Origin: an uncultured Clostridia bacterium
Lineage (GTDB): Bacteria; Bacillota; Clostridia; Christensenellales; Borkfalkiaceae
NCBI GenBank assembly: GCA_959605945.1
Contig: CAUHGY010000061.1
Coordinates: forward strand, 1 to 11,038
Direction of reading: 5' to 3'
DNA: 11,038 nt
Part shown: piece by piece, positions 1 through 7,324 of the stretch
Layout: every line of letters begins with the position of its first letter
Position numbering within the stretch: position 1 is the first letter of the stretch
Position numbers and translations under genes: made by a program
Notes under the pieces: model-generated
What the model was told of the DNA's origin: nothing
Database searches by the model: none
What the model saw: the letters and a program-made list of their open reading frames with translations, nothing else

Positions 1-813
1 CCCGAGAGCAAGCTCGTTTTCGTCGATTATGTATTCGCCGTTATAATACAGCTTTCCGTCCGTCCGATAAGCTCCCGAAACCTGCGTCCGAGCCGAAATC
101 CAAATTACTCTGCCTTTGGTATCCGTTTCAAAACTCCTGACGGTGTCGTCATCGTAGTTCAGAAGCGTATACTCACTTTCTCTCTGATTGGCAAAAATTC
201 TTTTTTTCAGGAAAATATAATTTTCCATATTGTAATGTCTTTCTATATGGTCGGGTGAAATATTAAGCACGCAGGATATATGCGGATTAAACGATGCAAC
301 GCTTTCGAGTTGAAAACTCGATACTTCAGCTATACAAACGGTTTCTTTAGTTATTTCGGAAAGCTTTCCGGTTACCGGAACGCCTATATTGCCGACAGTT
401 TCGGCGTTCACTCCCGCAGCTTTTAAAATCCATTCTATCAGCGTGACGGTGGTTGTTTTACCGTTTGTACCCGTTACCGCCACTGTAGGCGGCATAAACT
501 GTTCGAACCCGAATCCGAATTCTCCGACTATTCTCTTACCCAGATGTTTGGCTTTTATAGCGATTTCGTGATTTATCGGTATGCCGGGGCTGAGTACCAA
601 TATATCCGATAAGGCCAGAGCTTCGTCGCAATTTTCCTTGCCCACACGTTTTGCTCCGAGTTCTGTCAGCTTTGCAATCGCAGCATCGATTTTTTCGCTT
701 TTAAGTTCTTCGTATATGTAGCATCTTCCGCCTTTTTCAAGAATATATTTTGCGGCGGCAAATCCGCTTTTAGAAACTCCGGCAACGAAAAACACCTGAC
801 ACTTAACAAACAT
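1..813 (-). CDS. murD: UDP-N-acetylmuramoyl-L-alanine--D-glutamate ligase, 3' part missing
   Basis: MurD adds D-glutamate to UDP-MurNAc-L-alanine in the cytoplasm, using ATP. I translated the minus strand from the ATG at 811-813 and found 271 open codons up to the window edge; full MurD proteins are about 450 residues, so the C-terminal domain lies outside. An N-terminal Rossmann-like domain (GVSKSGFAAAKY near residues 12-23) is followed by the ATP-binding loop GTNGKTTT at 115-122, EVSSFQLE at 163-170 and NISPDHIERH near 184. YIFLKKRIF near 199-207 contains the lysine (about K203) that is carbamylated in this family. The start is supported by a GAGGTG Shine-Dalgarno that overlaps the mraY stop. 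Only 8 bp separate it from mraY, so it is an operon member. EVSSFQLE distinguishes it from MurE and MurF. Confidence 0.96.
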   Translation of the reverse strand, partial: MFVKCQVFFVAGVSKSGFAAAKYILEKGGRCYIYEELKSEKIDAAIAKLTELGAKRVGKENCDEALALSDILVLSPGIPINHEIAIKAKHLGKRIVGEFGFGFEQFMPPTVAVTGTNGKTTTVTLIEWILKAAGVNAETVGNIGVPVTGKLSEITKETVCIAEVSSFQLESVASFNPHISCVLNISPDHIERHYNMENYIFLKKRIFANQRESEYTLLNYDDDTVRSFETDTKGRVIWISARTQVSGAYRTDGKLYYNGEYIIDENELALG

Positions 814-821
814 ATTTCACC

Positions 822-1808
822 TCACATATAAGCAACCACCGACAACATTCCCATAACCGCCGTGATTAAAGAATAAACAAAAGCGATCTGAGTTTCCGTA
901 TATCCTTTCATTTGGAAATGGTGATGAATCGGCGCCATAAGAAAAACTCTTTTTTTGGTACGCTTGTAATGAGCTACCTGCACTATTACTGATATGCTCG
1001 AAAGGACGAACATTATGCCGATTACGGGAATAAAAAAACTGTTGGAAGAAAAAATACTTATCGCCCCGATAAATCCGCCGAGAGAAAGAGAACCGGTATC
1101 TCCCATAAACACACGCGCTTTACTGACGTTGAAAACAAGAAAACCCATAACCGCCCCTGCAAGACACAACGATAACAGTATCAACAGTTCGTATTCCTCT
1201 TTTTTCAGATACATTTTACCGAACACATTCATTTCGGTGAATATAAGTGCGGCAATCATGAGAAGATAAACCGTACTTGCGCCGCCGGCCAGTCCGTCCA
1301 GACCGTCAGTCAAATTTACGCTGTTGGTGACCGCCACAAATATTACGGCCACAACAGGGATTGTCCACAGTCCGAGATCTGCCGCACTCGATTTAAAAAA
1401 AGGCAGATAAAACACCGTTATACCGTTTCGGAAACAAAATACACCCGCAGTAACGGCTATTGCCAACTGAAATATGATTTTCTGATAGGCTTTTAAACCT
1501 TCATTGTTTTTTGTTTTTATCTTTATAAAATCATCGATCGCCCCTACAACCATAAATGCAAGCCCTATAACCAGCGCAACCGCAGCTATTCTTCCGCCGG
1601 CGCCCCCGAAAATCAAAAAAACAACAGCTGCCGGCAAAATAAAAAACAGACCGCCCATCGTCGGCGTTCCGTTTTTATCCTTATGTGTTTCCACGTATTT
1701 GAGAACAGGCTGCCCTGCTTTAAGTTTTTTAAGCGCAGGAATAAAAAGCAGCCCGAAAATTACTGTTATCGCCAAAGATACGGCAGAAGCCCAAAACCAC
1801 GTTTTCAC
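822..1808 (-). CDS. mraY: Phospho-MurNAc-pentapeptide transferase (lipid I synthase)
   Basis: MraY is the integral membrane enzyme that transfers phospho-MurNAc-pentapeptide to undecaprenyl phosphate, giving lipid I. The 328-residue product is strongly hydrophobic with about ten membrane segments and has normal family length. Visible family motifs are GTPTMGG (47-53), the aspartate pair D92-D93 in GAIDDFIK, NLTDGLDGLAGG (165-176), ARVFMGDTGS (231-240, D237) and APIHHHFQ (292-299) with the catalytic-site histidine triplet. The start is a GTG at 1806-1808 that overlaps the murE TGA in a GTGA arrangement, so translational coupling is likely. An AAGGA site lies about 10 bases upstream. It sits directly between murE and murD, as in the Bacillus subtilis cluster, without murF. 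Confidence 0.97.
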   Translation of the reverse strand: MKTWFWASAVSLAITVIFGLLFIPALKKLKAGQPVLKYVETHKDKNGTPTMGGLFFILPAAVVFLIFGGAGGRIAAVALVIGLAFMVVGAIDDFIKIKTKNNEGLKAYQKIIFQLAIAVTAGVFCFRNGITVFYLPFFKSSAADLGLWTIPVVAVIFVAVTNSVNLTDGLDGLAGGASTVYLLMIAALIFTEMNVFGKMYLKKEEYELLILLSLCLAGAVMGFLVFNVSKARVFMGDTGSLSLGGFIGAISIFSSNSFFIPVIGIMFVLSSISVIVQVAHYKRTKKRVFLMAPIHHHFQMKGYTETQIAFVYSLITAVMGMLSVVAYM

Positions 1809-3250
1809 TTTAACCCCGTCCTTAAAATATCCATAACCGTATCTTTATCATTATAGACCTGTTTTATACCGAGAATCTCCTGATATTTTTCACTTCCCTT
1901 TCCCGCAATAAGAACAGTATCTCCCTTACCTGCCGCGCAAAGCGCATATTTTATGCCTTCTTTTCTGTCCTGCACGACAACATAATTTTTCGAAACTTCA
2001 AGCATTCCTTTTTCAATTTCTCCTATTATTTCCATTGGTTCTTCATATCGCGGATTATCGGAAGTTATAACGGTAAAATCTGCATTTTCGCCGCTTATTC
2101 GTCCCATAACCCTGCGCTTTCCCTTGTCGCGGTTTCCGCCGCAACCGAAAACGCAAATCAACCGTCCGCCGCACGAATTTTTAAGCGCTTTCAGCGACTT
2201 GTCCAATCCGTCCGGCGTATGCGCATAATCCAGAAATACAGCAAATTTTTCATTATAGACAAGTTCCAGTCTGCCGCTTACGTTATTCATATTTTTCAAT
2301 CCGTCTACTATCTTTTCAGGCTGAACTCCGACCAAAGCCGCTGCCGTCGCAGCCGCTAAAGCGTTATACACGTTAAAAAGCCCTATAAGTTTCAGGTCTA
2401 CATCAAAAATATAATCGAAGAGATTGCAAACGAACCTTGTGCCCGTCTGATACTGTTCTATTTCGATTGCAAAAACATCCGCAGGATTATCTATTCCGTA
2501 GCTAACTGTTTTGCCTCCCCGTCTTATCAATTCAAGTCCGGTTTCATCATCGCTGTTGGAAACTATGTATTTGCATATGCCGTTTTCAAACATTTTCAAT
2601 TTAGCTTTTTTATAGTTTTCCATATTTACGAAAAAATCCAGATGATCCTGCGAAAGATTTGTAAAAACGCCCACGTCGAATTTCAGACAGCTTACTTTGT
2701 CGAGAGCAAGCGCATGCGCGGAAACTTCCATCGCCACGACTTTCACACCGCACTTCTTCATTTCGCCAAGCGTTTTGTAAAGAACAAACGGATCGGGCGT
2801 GGTAAGAGACGGCTCTAAATATTTATCTCCGAAATATGTTCCTAAAGTACCAATTAACCCGCACTTAATTCCGGCTTCGTCCAATATGTTTTTTATTATA
2901 TGAGTAGTGGTAGTTTTCCCGTTTGTACCGGTCACGCCGATAATTTTCATGTCTTTTTCGGGGTGTCCGTAAAAAACCGAAGCTATAAAGCTCATTGCAA
3001 AACGGCAGTTTTCAACTACAACCTGAGTTATGTTTACATCAAGTTCTTTTTCGGTGATTACAGCCGCCCCGCCGTACAATTCAACCTGACGGACAAATGA
3101 ATGACCGTCGAAATCCCTCCCGGCAAGACAGATATACAGACTGCCGTGAGTAACGCTGTTGCTGTCTGTCTGCAAATTTTCAATTTCGATCTCCGTGTTC
3201 CCTATTATCTTTTTAATCGGAAGATCTTCTATCAAAGTTTTAAGTTTCAT
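1805..3250 (-). CDS. murE: UDP-MurNAc-tripeptide synthetase, predicted meso-DAP-adding
   Basis: MurE adds the third stem-peptide residue to UDP-MurNAc-L-Ala-D-Glu. The product has 481 residues, normal for the family. Domain order is visible: an N-terminal UDP-binding domain (DSNSVTHGSLYICLAG near 29-44), a central ATPase domain with GVTGTNGKTTT at 105-115, MEVSAHAL near 174, the YKKAKLKMF segment (223-231) holding the expected carbamylated lysine K227, then a C-terminal ligase domain with DYAHTPDGL (341-349), GCGGNRDKGKR (379-389) and DNPRYEEP (408-415). The DNPR motif is the one associated with meso-diaminopimelate specificity; lysine-adding enzymes differ there. That specificity is inferred from the motif. 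The ATG lies 13 bp after the PBP stop with only a weak purine-rich AGAGAG upstream, suggesting translation partly depends on coupling. Confidence 0.96.
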   Translation of the reverse strand: MKLKTLIEDLPIKKIIGNTEIEIENLQTDSNSVTHGSLYICLAGRDFDGHSFVRQVELYGGAAVITEKELDVNITQVVVENCRFAMSFIASVFYGHPEKDMKIIGVTGTNGKTTTTHIIKNILDEAGIKCGLIGTLGTYFGDKYLEPSLTTPDPFVLYKTLGEMKKCGVKVVAMEVSAHALALDKVSCLKFDVGVFTNLSQDHLDFFVNMENYKKAKLKMFENGICKYIVSNSDDETGLELIRRGGKTVSYGIDNPADVFAIEIEQYQTGTRFVCNLFDYIFDVDLKLIGLFNVYNALAAATAAALVGVQPEKIVDGLKNMNNVSGRLELVYNEKFAVFLDYAHTPDGLDKSLKALKNSCGGRLICVFGCGGNRDKGKRRVMGRISGENADFTVITSDNPRYEEPMEIIGEIEKGMLEVSKNYVVVQDRKEGIKYALCAAGKGDTVLIAGKGSEKYQEILGIKQVYNDKDTVMDILRTGLK

Positions 3251-3263
3251 TTTAATTTCTCTC

Positions 3264-5024
3264 TTATATTACCGGTGAAAGATTTTTCACCTTTATTATA
3301 CCTTCGAAAACGCTTTTGGCATAAGGCGCCGCCACTGTAGATCCATAATATTGTCCTTCCGGCTCATCCACCACCACAAGAGCTAAATATTTGGGATTAT
3401 CCGCAGGGAAAAATCCCACGAATGACGATACATATTTTCCTACCGCGATAATACCGTTTTCATATTTCTGAGCCGTTCCGGTTTTACCGGCAACCCTGTA
3501 GCCTTCTATGTACGCATTCTTTCCCGAACCGTCCCTGACAACGCTTTCAAGCATTGCGGCAATCGTCTCCGACGCTTCTTCGCTTATCACTCTGTTCTTG
3601 AGCACAGGCTGGTTTTTTTGCGCTATTATCCCGTCGTCAGTATAAATTTCGCTCATTAAAGACGGGGTGTAATAATTGCCTCCGTTTATTGCCGCAGCTG
3701 TCGCCGCTGCAAGTTGAATTCCCGTCACGGCGATAGTCTGCCCGAAAGCAATTCTGGCCAAATCGACATTCTGAACCGCCGAAACCGGAAGTATCATTCC
3801 CTGAGCTTCCCCGCCGAAGTCTATCCCCGTCACCGAACCATAATTAAAACGTTCGATATATTTATACATGGTATTTTTTCCGAGCGACATGGCAATATCC
3901 ACAAAAATGGGATTGCAACTGTTATTGAGCGCTCCCTGCAAATCGAGATTCGCGTGTTTCCCGTTTTTGTGATCGCTCCAACATTTTACGCGCTGACCGT
4001 CTATATAGCGGAATCTTGCCGAACTGTATATATGCGACGGAGCAAATGCGGCGGGATTCCCTTCTATGTATTCCTGAATATTAGCGGCGGCCGTCAAAAT
4101 TTTAAAGGTAGAACCCGGCTCATATATATCGCACACCAATCCGTTTCTGCTTAATTCATTCAGCGCGGCAAGATCATCTCTCGGAATTTCATTCAGATTG
4201 AAAGAAGGTTTCGTGCATAACGCCAATATTTCCCCCGTTGAAGGATCCATAACCAGCATTTCCGCAGATTTTGCATTATGTATTTCGATGGCTTCATCCA
4301 TAGCCGTTTCGCATAGCTGCTGAACATCGTAATCGATAGTCAATTTAAGATTAAGCCCGTCAGTCGCCGGAATGTAGCTTGCTTTTCCGCCATCGATCTC
4401 CACACCGACGATGTCGGTTTCATAAAGAATCTCACCGTCTATCCCGCCGAGATATTTGTCATAGTAAAGTTCAAGTCCCGCCTGCCCCTTGCCGTCAGTT
4501 GAAGTGAATCCGACAACGGACGAAAGAAATTCGTTGAAAGGATAAACTCTTGAATTATCCCTTGAATAATAGACACCTTCGAATCCATATTCGAGCAATT
4601 CGTCGATTTTATTCTTTTCAACCTGTTTTTTTACTGTCACCTCGCTGGAAACCGTGGTTGTAAGGCGGTTGTGCACATATGTTCTGTCCATTTCAAGAAC
4701 TTCCGACAATGCGTTCACTACTTTATCCATATCTTTTACGGCTCGCTTACGCACAAAAACCGTATAAGTATCGTCGTTATCGGCAATAATCACGCCGTTT
4801 CTGTCAACTATTTTTCCCCTAGCCGCCACCACGGGTATTTCTCTTGTCCATTGGTCGATTGCTTTCTCCTGCAATGTCTCCCCCCAAATTACCTGAACAT
4901 AAAACAATCTGCCCAAAACGAACAAAAATAAAAAGGCTACCGCAATAATTATTGCGAATAACCTCTTTCGTAAAACCGTTATTGAGTACTCTTCTTTATT
5001 ATTTTTGCCGCGCGAATTTTTCAT
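3264..5024 (-). CDS. Class B penicillin-binding protein (FtsI/SpoVD-type transpeptidase), no PASTA domain
   Basis: A septal peptidoglycan DD-transpeptidase that cross-links stem peptides outside the membrane. The 586-residue protein has a short basic cytoplasmic N-terminus, one membrane anchor at about 22-45, a PBP dimerisation domain starting around 62 (VVAARGKIVDRNG), and a transpeptidase domain. All three catalytic motifs are present: STFK with nucleophile S305, SCN at 369-371, and KTGT at 514-517. The protein stops soon after the transpeptidase domain, so the C-terminal PASTA repeats found in B. subtilis PbpB and SpoVD are missing. It is the only PBP in this stretch, whereas B. subtilis has pbpB and spoVD side by side; whether it serves vegetative division, sporulation or both cannot be told. 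Its ribosome binding site is weak (AAAGA), and it follows an unusual 151 bp gap. Confidence 0.93.
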   Translation of the reverse strand: MKNSRGKNNKEEYSITVLRKRLFAIIIAVAFLFLFVLGRLFYVQVIWGETLQEKAIDQWTREIPVVAARGKIVDRNGVIIADNDDTYTVFVRKRAVKDMDKVVNALSEVLEMDRTYVHNRLTTTVSSEVTVKKQVEKNKIDELLEYGFEGVYYSRDNSRVYPFNEFLSSVVGFTSTDGKGQAGLELYYDKYLGGIDGEILYETDIVGVEIDGGKASYIPATDGLNLKLTIDYDVQQLCETAMDEAIEIHNAKSAEMLVMDPSTGEILALCTKPSFNLNEIPRDDLAALNELSRNGLVCDIYEPGSTFKILTAAANIQEYIEGNPAAFAPSHIYSSARFRYIDGQRVKCWSDHKNGKHANLDLQGALNNSCNPIFVDIAMSLGKNTMYKYIERFNYGSVTGIDFGGEAQGMILPVSAVQNVDLARIAFGQTIAVTGIQLAAATAAAINGGNYYTPSLMSEIYTDDGIIAQKNQPVLKNRVISEEASETIAAMLESVVRDGSGKNAYIEGYRVAGKTGTAQKYENGIIAVGKYVSSFVGFFPADNPKYLALVVVDEPEGQYYGSTVAAPYAKSVFEGIIKVKNLSPVI

Positions 5025-5061
5025 ATTATATCTTTATTCGGCAAACGGCAGTTTAATAACT

Positions 5062-5130
5062 TTAAATCGCCAATCGGTTGACCGTATTAACAGTAAAACG
5101 GATCGGAGAAACCGGCAGCGTTTTTTTGAT
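5062..5130 (-). other. Possible 22-codon ORF with ATC in the start position, or a lost small gene
   Basis: In the gap between the FtsL-like gene and the PBP gene, an AAGGAG sequence (5139-5144, within AAAAAGGAG) stands 8 bases upstream of ATC AAA AAA ACG, which opens a frame of 22 codons ending in TAA at 5062-5064. The spacing is ideal, but the start-position codon is ATC. Either it is a rare non-AUG start, a small gene whose ATG was mutated, or chance. The peptide is not recognised. Base composition here is richer in GC than in other intergenic parts of the window, which mildly favours past or present coding. Confidence 0.15.
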
Positions 5131-5175
5131 AAAAAATACTCCTTTTTCAGACGGCTCTTTTGTATAAAAAATTAT

Positions 5176-5832
5176 TCAGTTGTCGGAAGGAACAAAAATC
5201 ATTTCCTTGTCTTCCGCCCAATCTTTGATATAATCATCGGATGAAATGCTTTCTTTTTCCTCGTAAAGCGAGTTGTATTCATTTACAAGCGAATTCAGCT
5301 CGGCAGCCTTCTGTTCGCTTTGATTGCCGAGCGAAACCAATACGCCGGTATTTATAATTATAAGTGCAAGTATTACCGCTACCGCGAGTCCGTAAAGAAC
5401 TATAAACAGTTTTCCTTTGCCGTTTAATCTGTAAGTTTCTTTTGCTGCAGATGAGTCCATTTCTTTATACATCTGCTCAACGTCTCCTTCCCCGAACTGC
5501 ATAGTTGTGGAAGTGGGGCGTATATCTTCATTATCGGTGTACGCAGAAACCTGCGAAGCCGTTTCGTCTGCAACGTAAGCGCGATCTTCCGCAGGCTGCG
5601 ACTGTTCTGTTTCAACCTGAACGGTTTCGGTATATCTGTCATAATTCAAAAGCTTGTCCAGATTTTTCTGCATTCTTGCTTTCTGCGCTTCGTAACTTTC
5701 GCTTTCGACAGTTACAGAGTCAAATTCGGCAGACGGTTTTGATACTTCTCTTTCAAGAAGCATCGTACCCTGTCTGCTGTTTTGCGAATAAGATTCACTC
5801 GTACCGTTCTCGGCCCTTCTCGTTGTAATCAT
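5176..5832 (-). CDS. ftsL: FtsL-like cell division protein with long cytoplasmic N-terminus
   Basis: A single-pass membrane protein in the ftsL position between rsmH and the division PBP gene. The 218 residues divide into a hydrophilic, Glu/Ser/Thr/Gln-rich N-terminal part (about 1-139, low complexity and probably disordered), one membrane helix (about 142-168), and a short external part (about 169-218) with heptad-like spacing (AAELNSLVNEYNSLYEEKES) ending in EMIFVPSDN. Membrane helix plus short coiled coil fits the FtsL/DivIC group, which forms the FtsQLB-type complex activating septal PBP. FtsL is usually 90-130 residues, so the cytoplasmic part is unusually long. Sequence similarity in this family is always weak; the assignment rests mostly on position and topology. 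An AAAGGAG site lies about 10 bases before the ATG, and the gene starts 23 bp after rsmH. Confidence 0.72.
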   Translation of the reverse strand: MITTRRAENGTSESYSQNSRQGTMLLEREVSKPSAEFDSVTVESESYEAQKARMQKNLDKLLNYDRYTETVQVETEQSQPAEDRAYVADETASQVSAYTDNEDIRPTSTTMQFGEGDVEQMYKEMDSSAAKETYRLNGKGKLFIVLYGLAVAVILALIIINTGVLVSLGNQSEQKAAELNSLVNEYNSLYEEKESISSDDYIKDWAEDKEMIFVPSDN

Positions 5833-5855
5833 GAAAAAAAATCTCCTTTAACCGT

Positions 5856-6794
5856 CTAAACTTTTTCTGCTATTCTCAACTTTGCGCTTTTCGCTCTTCC
5901 GTTTATTTCAAGTTCCCTGTCTCCTGCAGAAACCGGATGTTTGGTAACTATTTTTATCTCTCGTTTTTTCCCGCACACGCAAACAGGTAAACTCTTATCG
6001 CATATACAATCGCTTTCAAGTTCCTTAAAAGCATTTTTGACTATCCTGTCTTCAAGCGAATGAAAACTGATAACGACTATTCGGCCGCCTTTTCTTAAGG
6101 ATCTCGCCATATCGATTATTGTTTCGTACAGATTATCAAGTTCTCCGTTTACTTCTATCCTTATAGCCTGAAAAGTGCGCTTAGCGGGATGACCGTCATG
6201 TTTGAATTGCGCGGGAATGCTTTTCAAAATTATTTCCGTAAGCTGCCCTGCTGTTCTTACCGCCGTCGCTTTACGGGCCGCAACTATATTTTTGGCAATG
6301 TTCCCGGCGAATCGTTCCTCTCCGTATTCGGCAAGTATTCTTTTTAGGTCGCGTTCGCTGTATTCATTTACTACTCGTTCTGCCGTCAGCGGGTTTGACT
6401 TATCCATGCGCATATCGAGATTTGCATCTTTTTCCAGATACGAAAATCCGCGTGCTCTGTCATCTATCTGAAAACTCGACACTCCGAGATCTAATATAAT
6501 TCCGTCGAAACTTTCGATCCCGAGCTTTTTCCTGATATTCGAAAAATTTTTGAAATTATCTCTTATCAGCGTGTACCTGCCGCGAAATTCTTTCAGTCTT
6601 TCTTCGGCACGTTCTATCGCGTAATCGTCTAAATCGGTAGCTATCAATTTACCGTCGGGAGAACTGTTTTTAAGAATCTCGTAAGAATGTCCTCCCCCTC
6701 CAAGCGTACCGTCGAAGTAAACACCGCCTTTAACGACCCTGAGACCGTCTATACACTCCGAAAGCATCACGGGTATATGTAAATACTCATTCAT
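5856..6794 (-). CDS. rsmH: 16S rRNA (cytosine1402-N4)-methyltransferase
   Basis: RsmH (MraW) methylates N4 of C1402 in the decoding centre of 16S rRNA, using S-adenosylmethionine. Choosing the ATG at 6792-6794 gives 312 residues, the usual family length, starting MNEYLHIPVM as RsmH proteins normally do; the same frame is open about 13 codons further upstream, but that would enter mraZ. Motifs seen: DGTLGGGGHS (28-37, SAM loop), LDLGVSSFQIDD (101-112), LDMRMD (126-131), KRTFQAIRIEVN (205-216) and VISFHSLEDR (241-250). A pair of CxC motifs (C263/C265 and C272/C274), common in Firmicutes RsmH, is present. The start overlaps the end of mraZ by 8 bases with no clear Shine-Dalgarno of its own, so coupled translation is likely. 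The stop is TAG. Confidence 0.96.
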   Translation of the reverse strand: MNEYLHIPVMLSECIDGLRVVKGGVYFDGTLGGGGHSYEILKNSSPDGKLIATDLDDYAIERAEERLKEFRGRYTLIRDNFKNFSNIRKKLGIESFDGIILDLGVSSFQIDDRARGFSYLEKDANLDMRMDKSNPLTAERVVNEYSERDLKRILAEYGEERFAGNIAKNIVAARKATAVRTAGQLTEIILKSIPAQFKHDGHPAKRTFQAIRIEVNGELDNLYETIIDMARSLRKGGRIVVISFHSLEDRIVKNAFKELESDCICDKSLPVCVCGKKREIKIVTKHPVSAGDRELEINGRAKSAKLRIAEKV

Positions 6795-7218
6795 TGCCGT
6801 CGAGCGCATCAAGCGCGTCTGCAAGCTCTTCAAAGTTTACGTCGTTAAAGTATTCGTTCCAGACTTCTTCGCTCCATATCTCTATGCAGTTGGGTCCTTT
6901 AAAGACGATGATGTTTTTTTCGATTCTTGCATACTTACGCAAATTTTCCGGAAGCAACAGCCTGCCCTGCTTGTCCTCTTCGGCGTCCCAGAAATTATAA
7001 AGTATGAATCTTGCCGCTTTAAGCTGTTTTTCGCGATACGCGTTTACGTTTTTGAGTTTTGCCTTGACTTCGGCTGCCTGTTTTTCCGTATAGACATAAA
7101 GACATCCGCCGGTACCTACTGTTATCGCGTAATTTTCTCCCAGTTCTTCGCGCAGTTTGGCCGGTATTCTCATTCTGTTTTTTGCGTCTAACTGATGCGC
7201 ATAATTTTTACCGGCCAT
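6787..7218 (-). CDS. mraZ: Transcriptional regulator MraZ
   Basis: MraZ is a DNA-binding protein with two SpoVT/AbrB-like swapped-hairpin units that binds the promoter of its own dcw operon. From the ATG at 7216-7218 it has 143 residues. Each unit shows the family DxxxR signature: DAKNR at 11-15 (in HQLDAKNRMRIPAK) and DKQGR at 82-86 (in EDKQGRLLLPENL). The frame remains open further upstream to 7263, but that would lie in the -10 box, and MAGKNYAHQLD aligns with the usual MraZ N-terminus, so 7218 is chosen. AAGGAG lies 12 bases before this ATG, rather far. A second ATG only 4 bases after AAGGAG opens the minimal frame ATG TTT TAA, whose stop overlaps the mraZ start. Confidence 0.95.
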   Translation of the reverse strand: MAGKNYAHQLDAKNRMRIPAKLREELGENYAITVGTGGCLYVYTEKQAAEVKAKLKNVNAYREKQLKAARFILYNFWDAEEDKQGRLLLPENLRKYARIEKNIIVFKGPNCIEIWSEEVWNEYFNDVNFEELADALDALDGNE

Positions 7219-7253
7219 TAAAACATACTTCTCCTTCTTTTTATTGTACCGTA

Positions 7254-7282
7254 ATTGTATCATACATTTTGACCACTGTCAA
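7254..7282 (-). promoter_or_regulatory. Housekeeping-sigma promoter of the dcw operon
   Basis: On the minus strand, TTGACA (7277-7282) is separated by exactly 17 bases from TACAAT (7254-7259), with a TG dinucleotide one base before the -10 (extended -10). The -35 is perfect and the -10 differs from TATAAT at one position. Transcription would start near 7247, leaving a leader of about 30 bases before mraZ. This is the strongest promoter seen upstream of the operon and supports the mraZ start at 7218. Confidence 0.88.
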
Positions 7283-7319
7283 CCCTTTTTTAAATTTTTT
7301 TTATATATCTTAACCACTT
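7272..7319 (-). promoter_or_regulatory. Two candidate MraZ-binding repeats (AGTGGTYA)
   Basis: Reading the minus strand, AAAGTGGTTAAG at about 7311-7319 and CAGTGGTCAAAA at about 7267-7277 share AGTGGT(T/C)A. The GTGG cores lie 41 bases apart. The proximal copy sits between the -35 and -10 boxes, where a bound protein would block polymerase. MraZ proteins studied in mollicutes and E. coli bind short repeated GTG/TGGG-type boxes upstream of mraZ; AAAGTGG matches the mollicute form. Autoregulation is inferred. Two copies 41 bp apart is wider spacing than the roughly 10 bp period in E. coli. Confidence 0.45.
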
Positions 7320-7324
7320 TTTTA

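Noticed and set aside
3714..4154. Plus-strand frame of 146 codons opposite the PBP gene
   Set aside because: Antisense to a gene with all catalytic motifs; no ribosome site or family features.
6795..6833. Upstream extension of rsmH to 6833
   Set aside because: The added residues lie inside mraZ; family members begin at the MNEYLHIPVM position.
7219..7263. Upstream extension of mraZ to 7263
   Set aside because: It would begin in the -10 box of the promoter and before the predicted transcript start.
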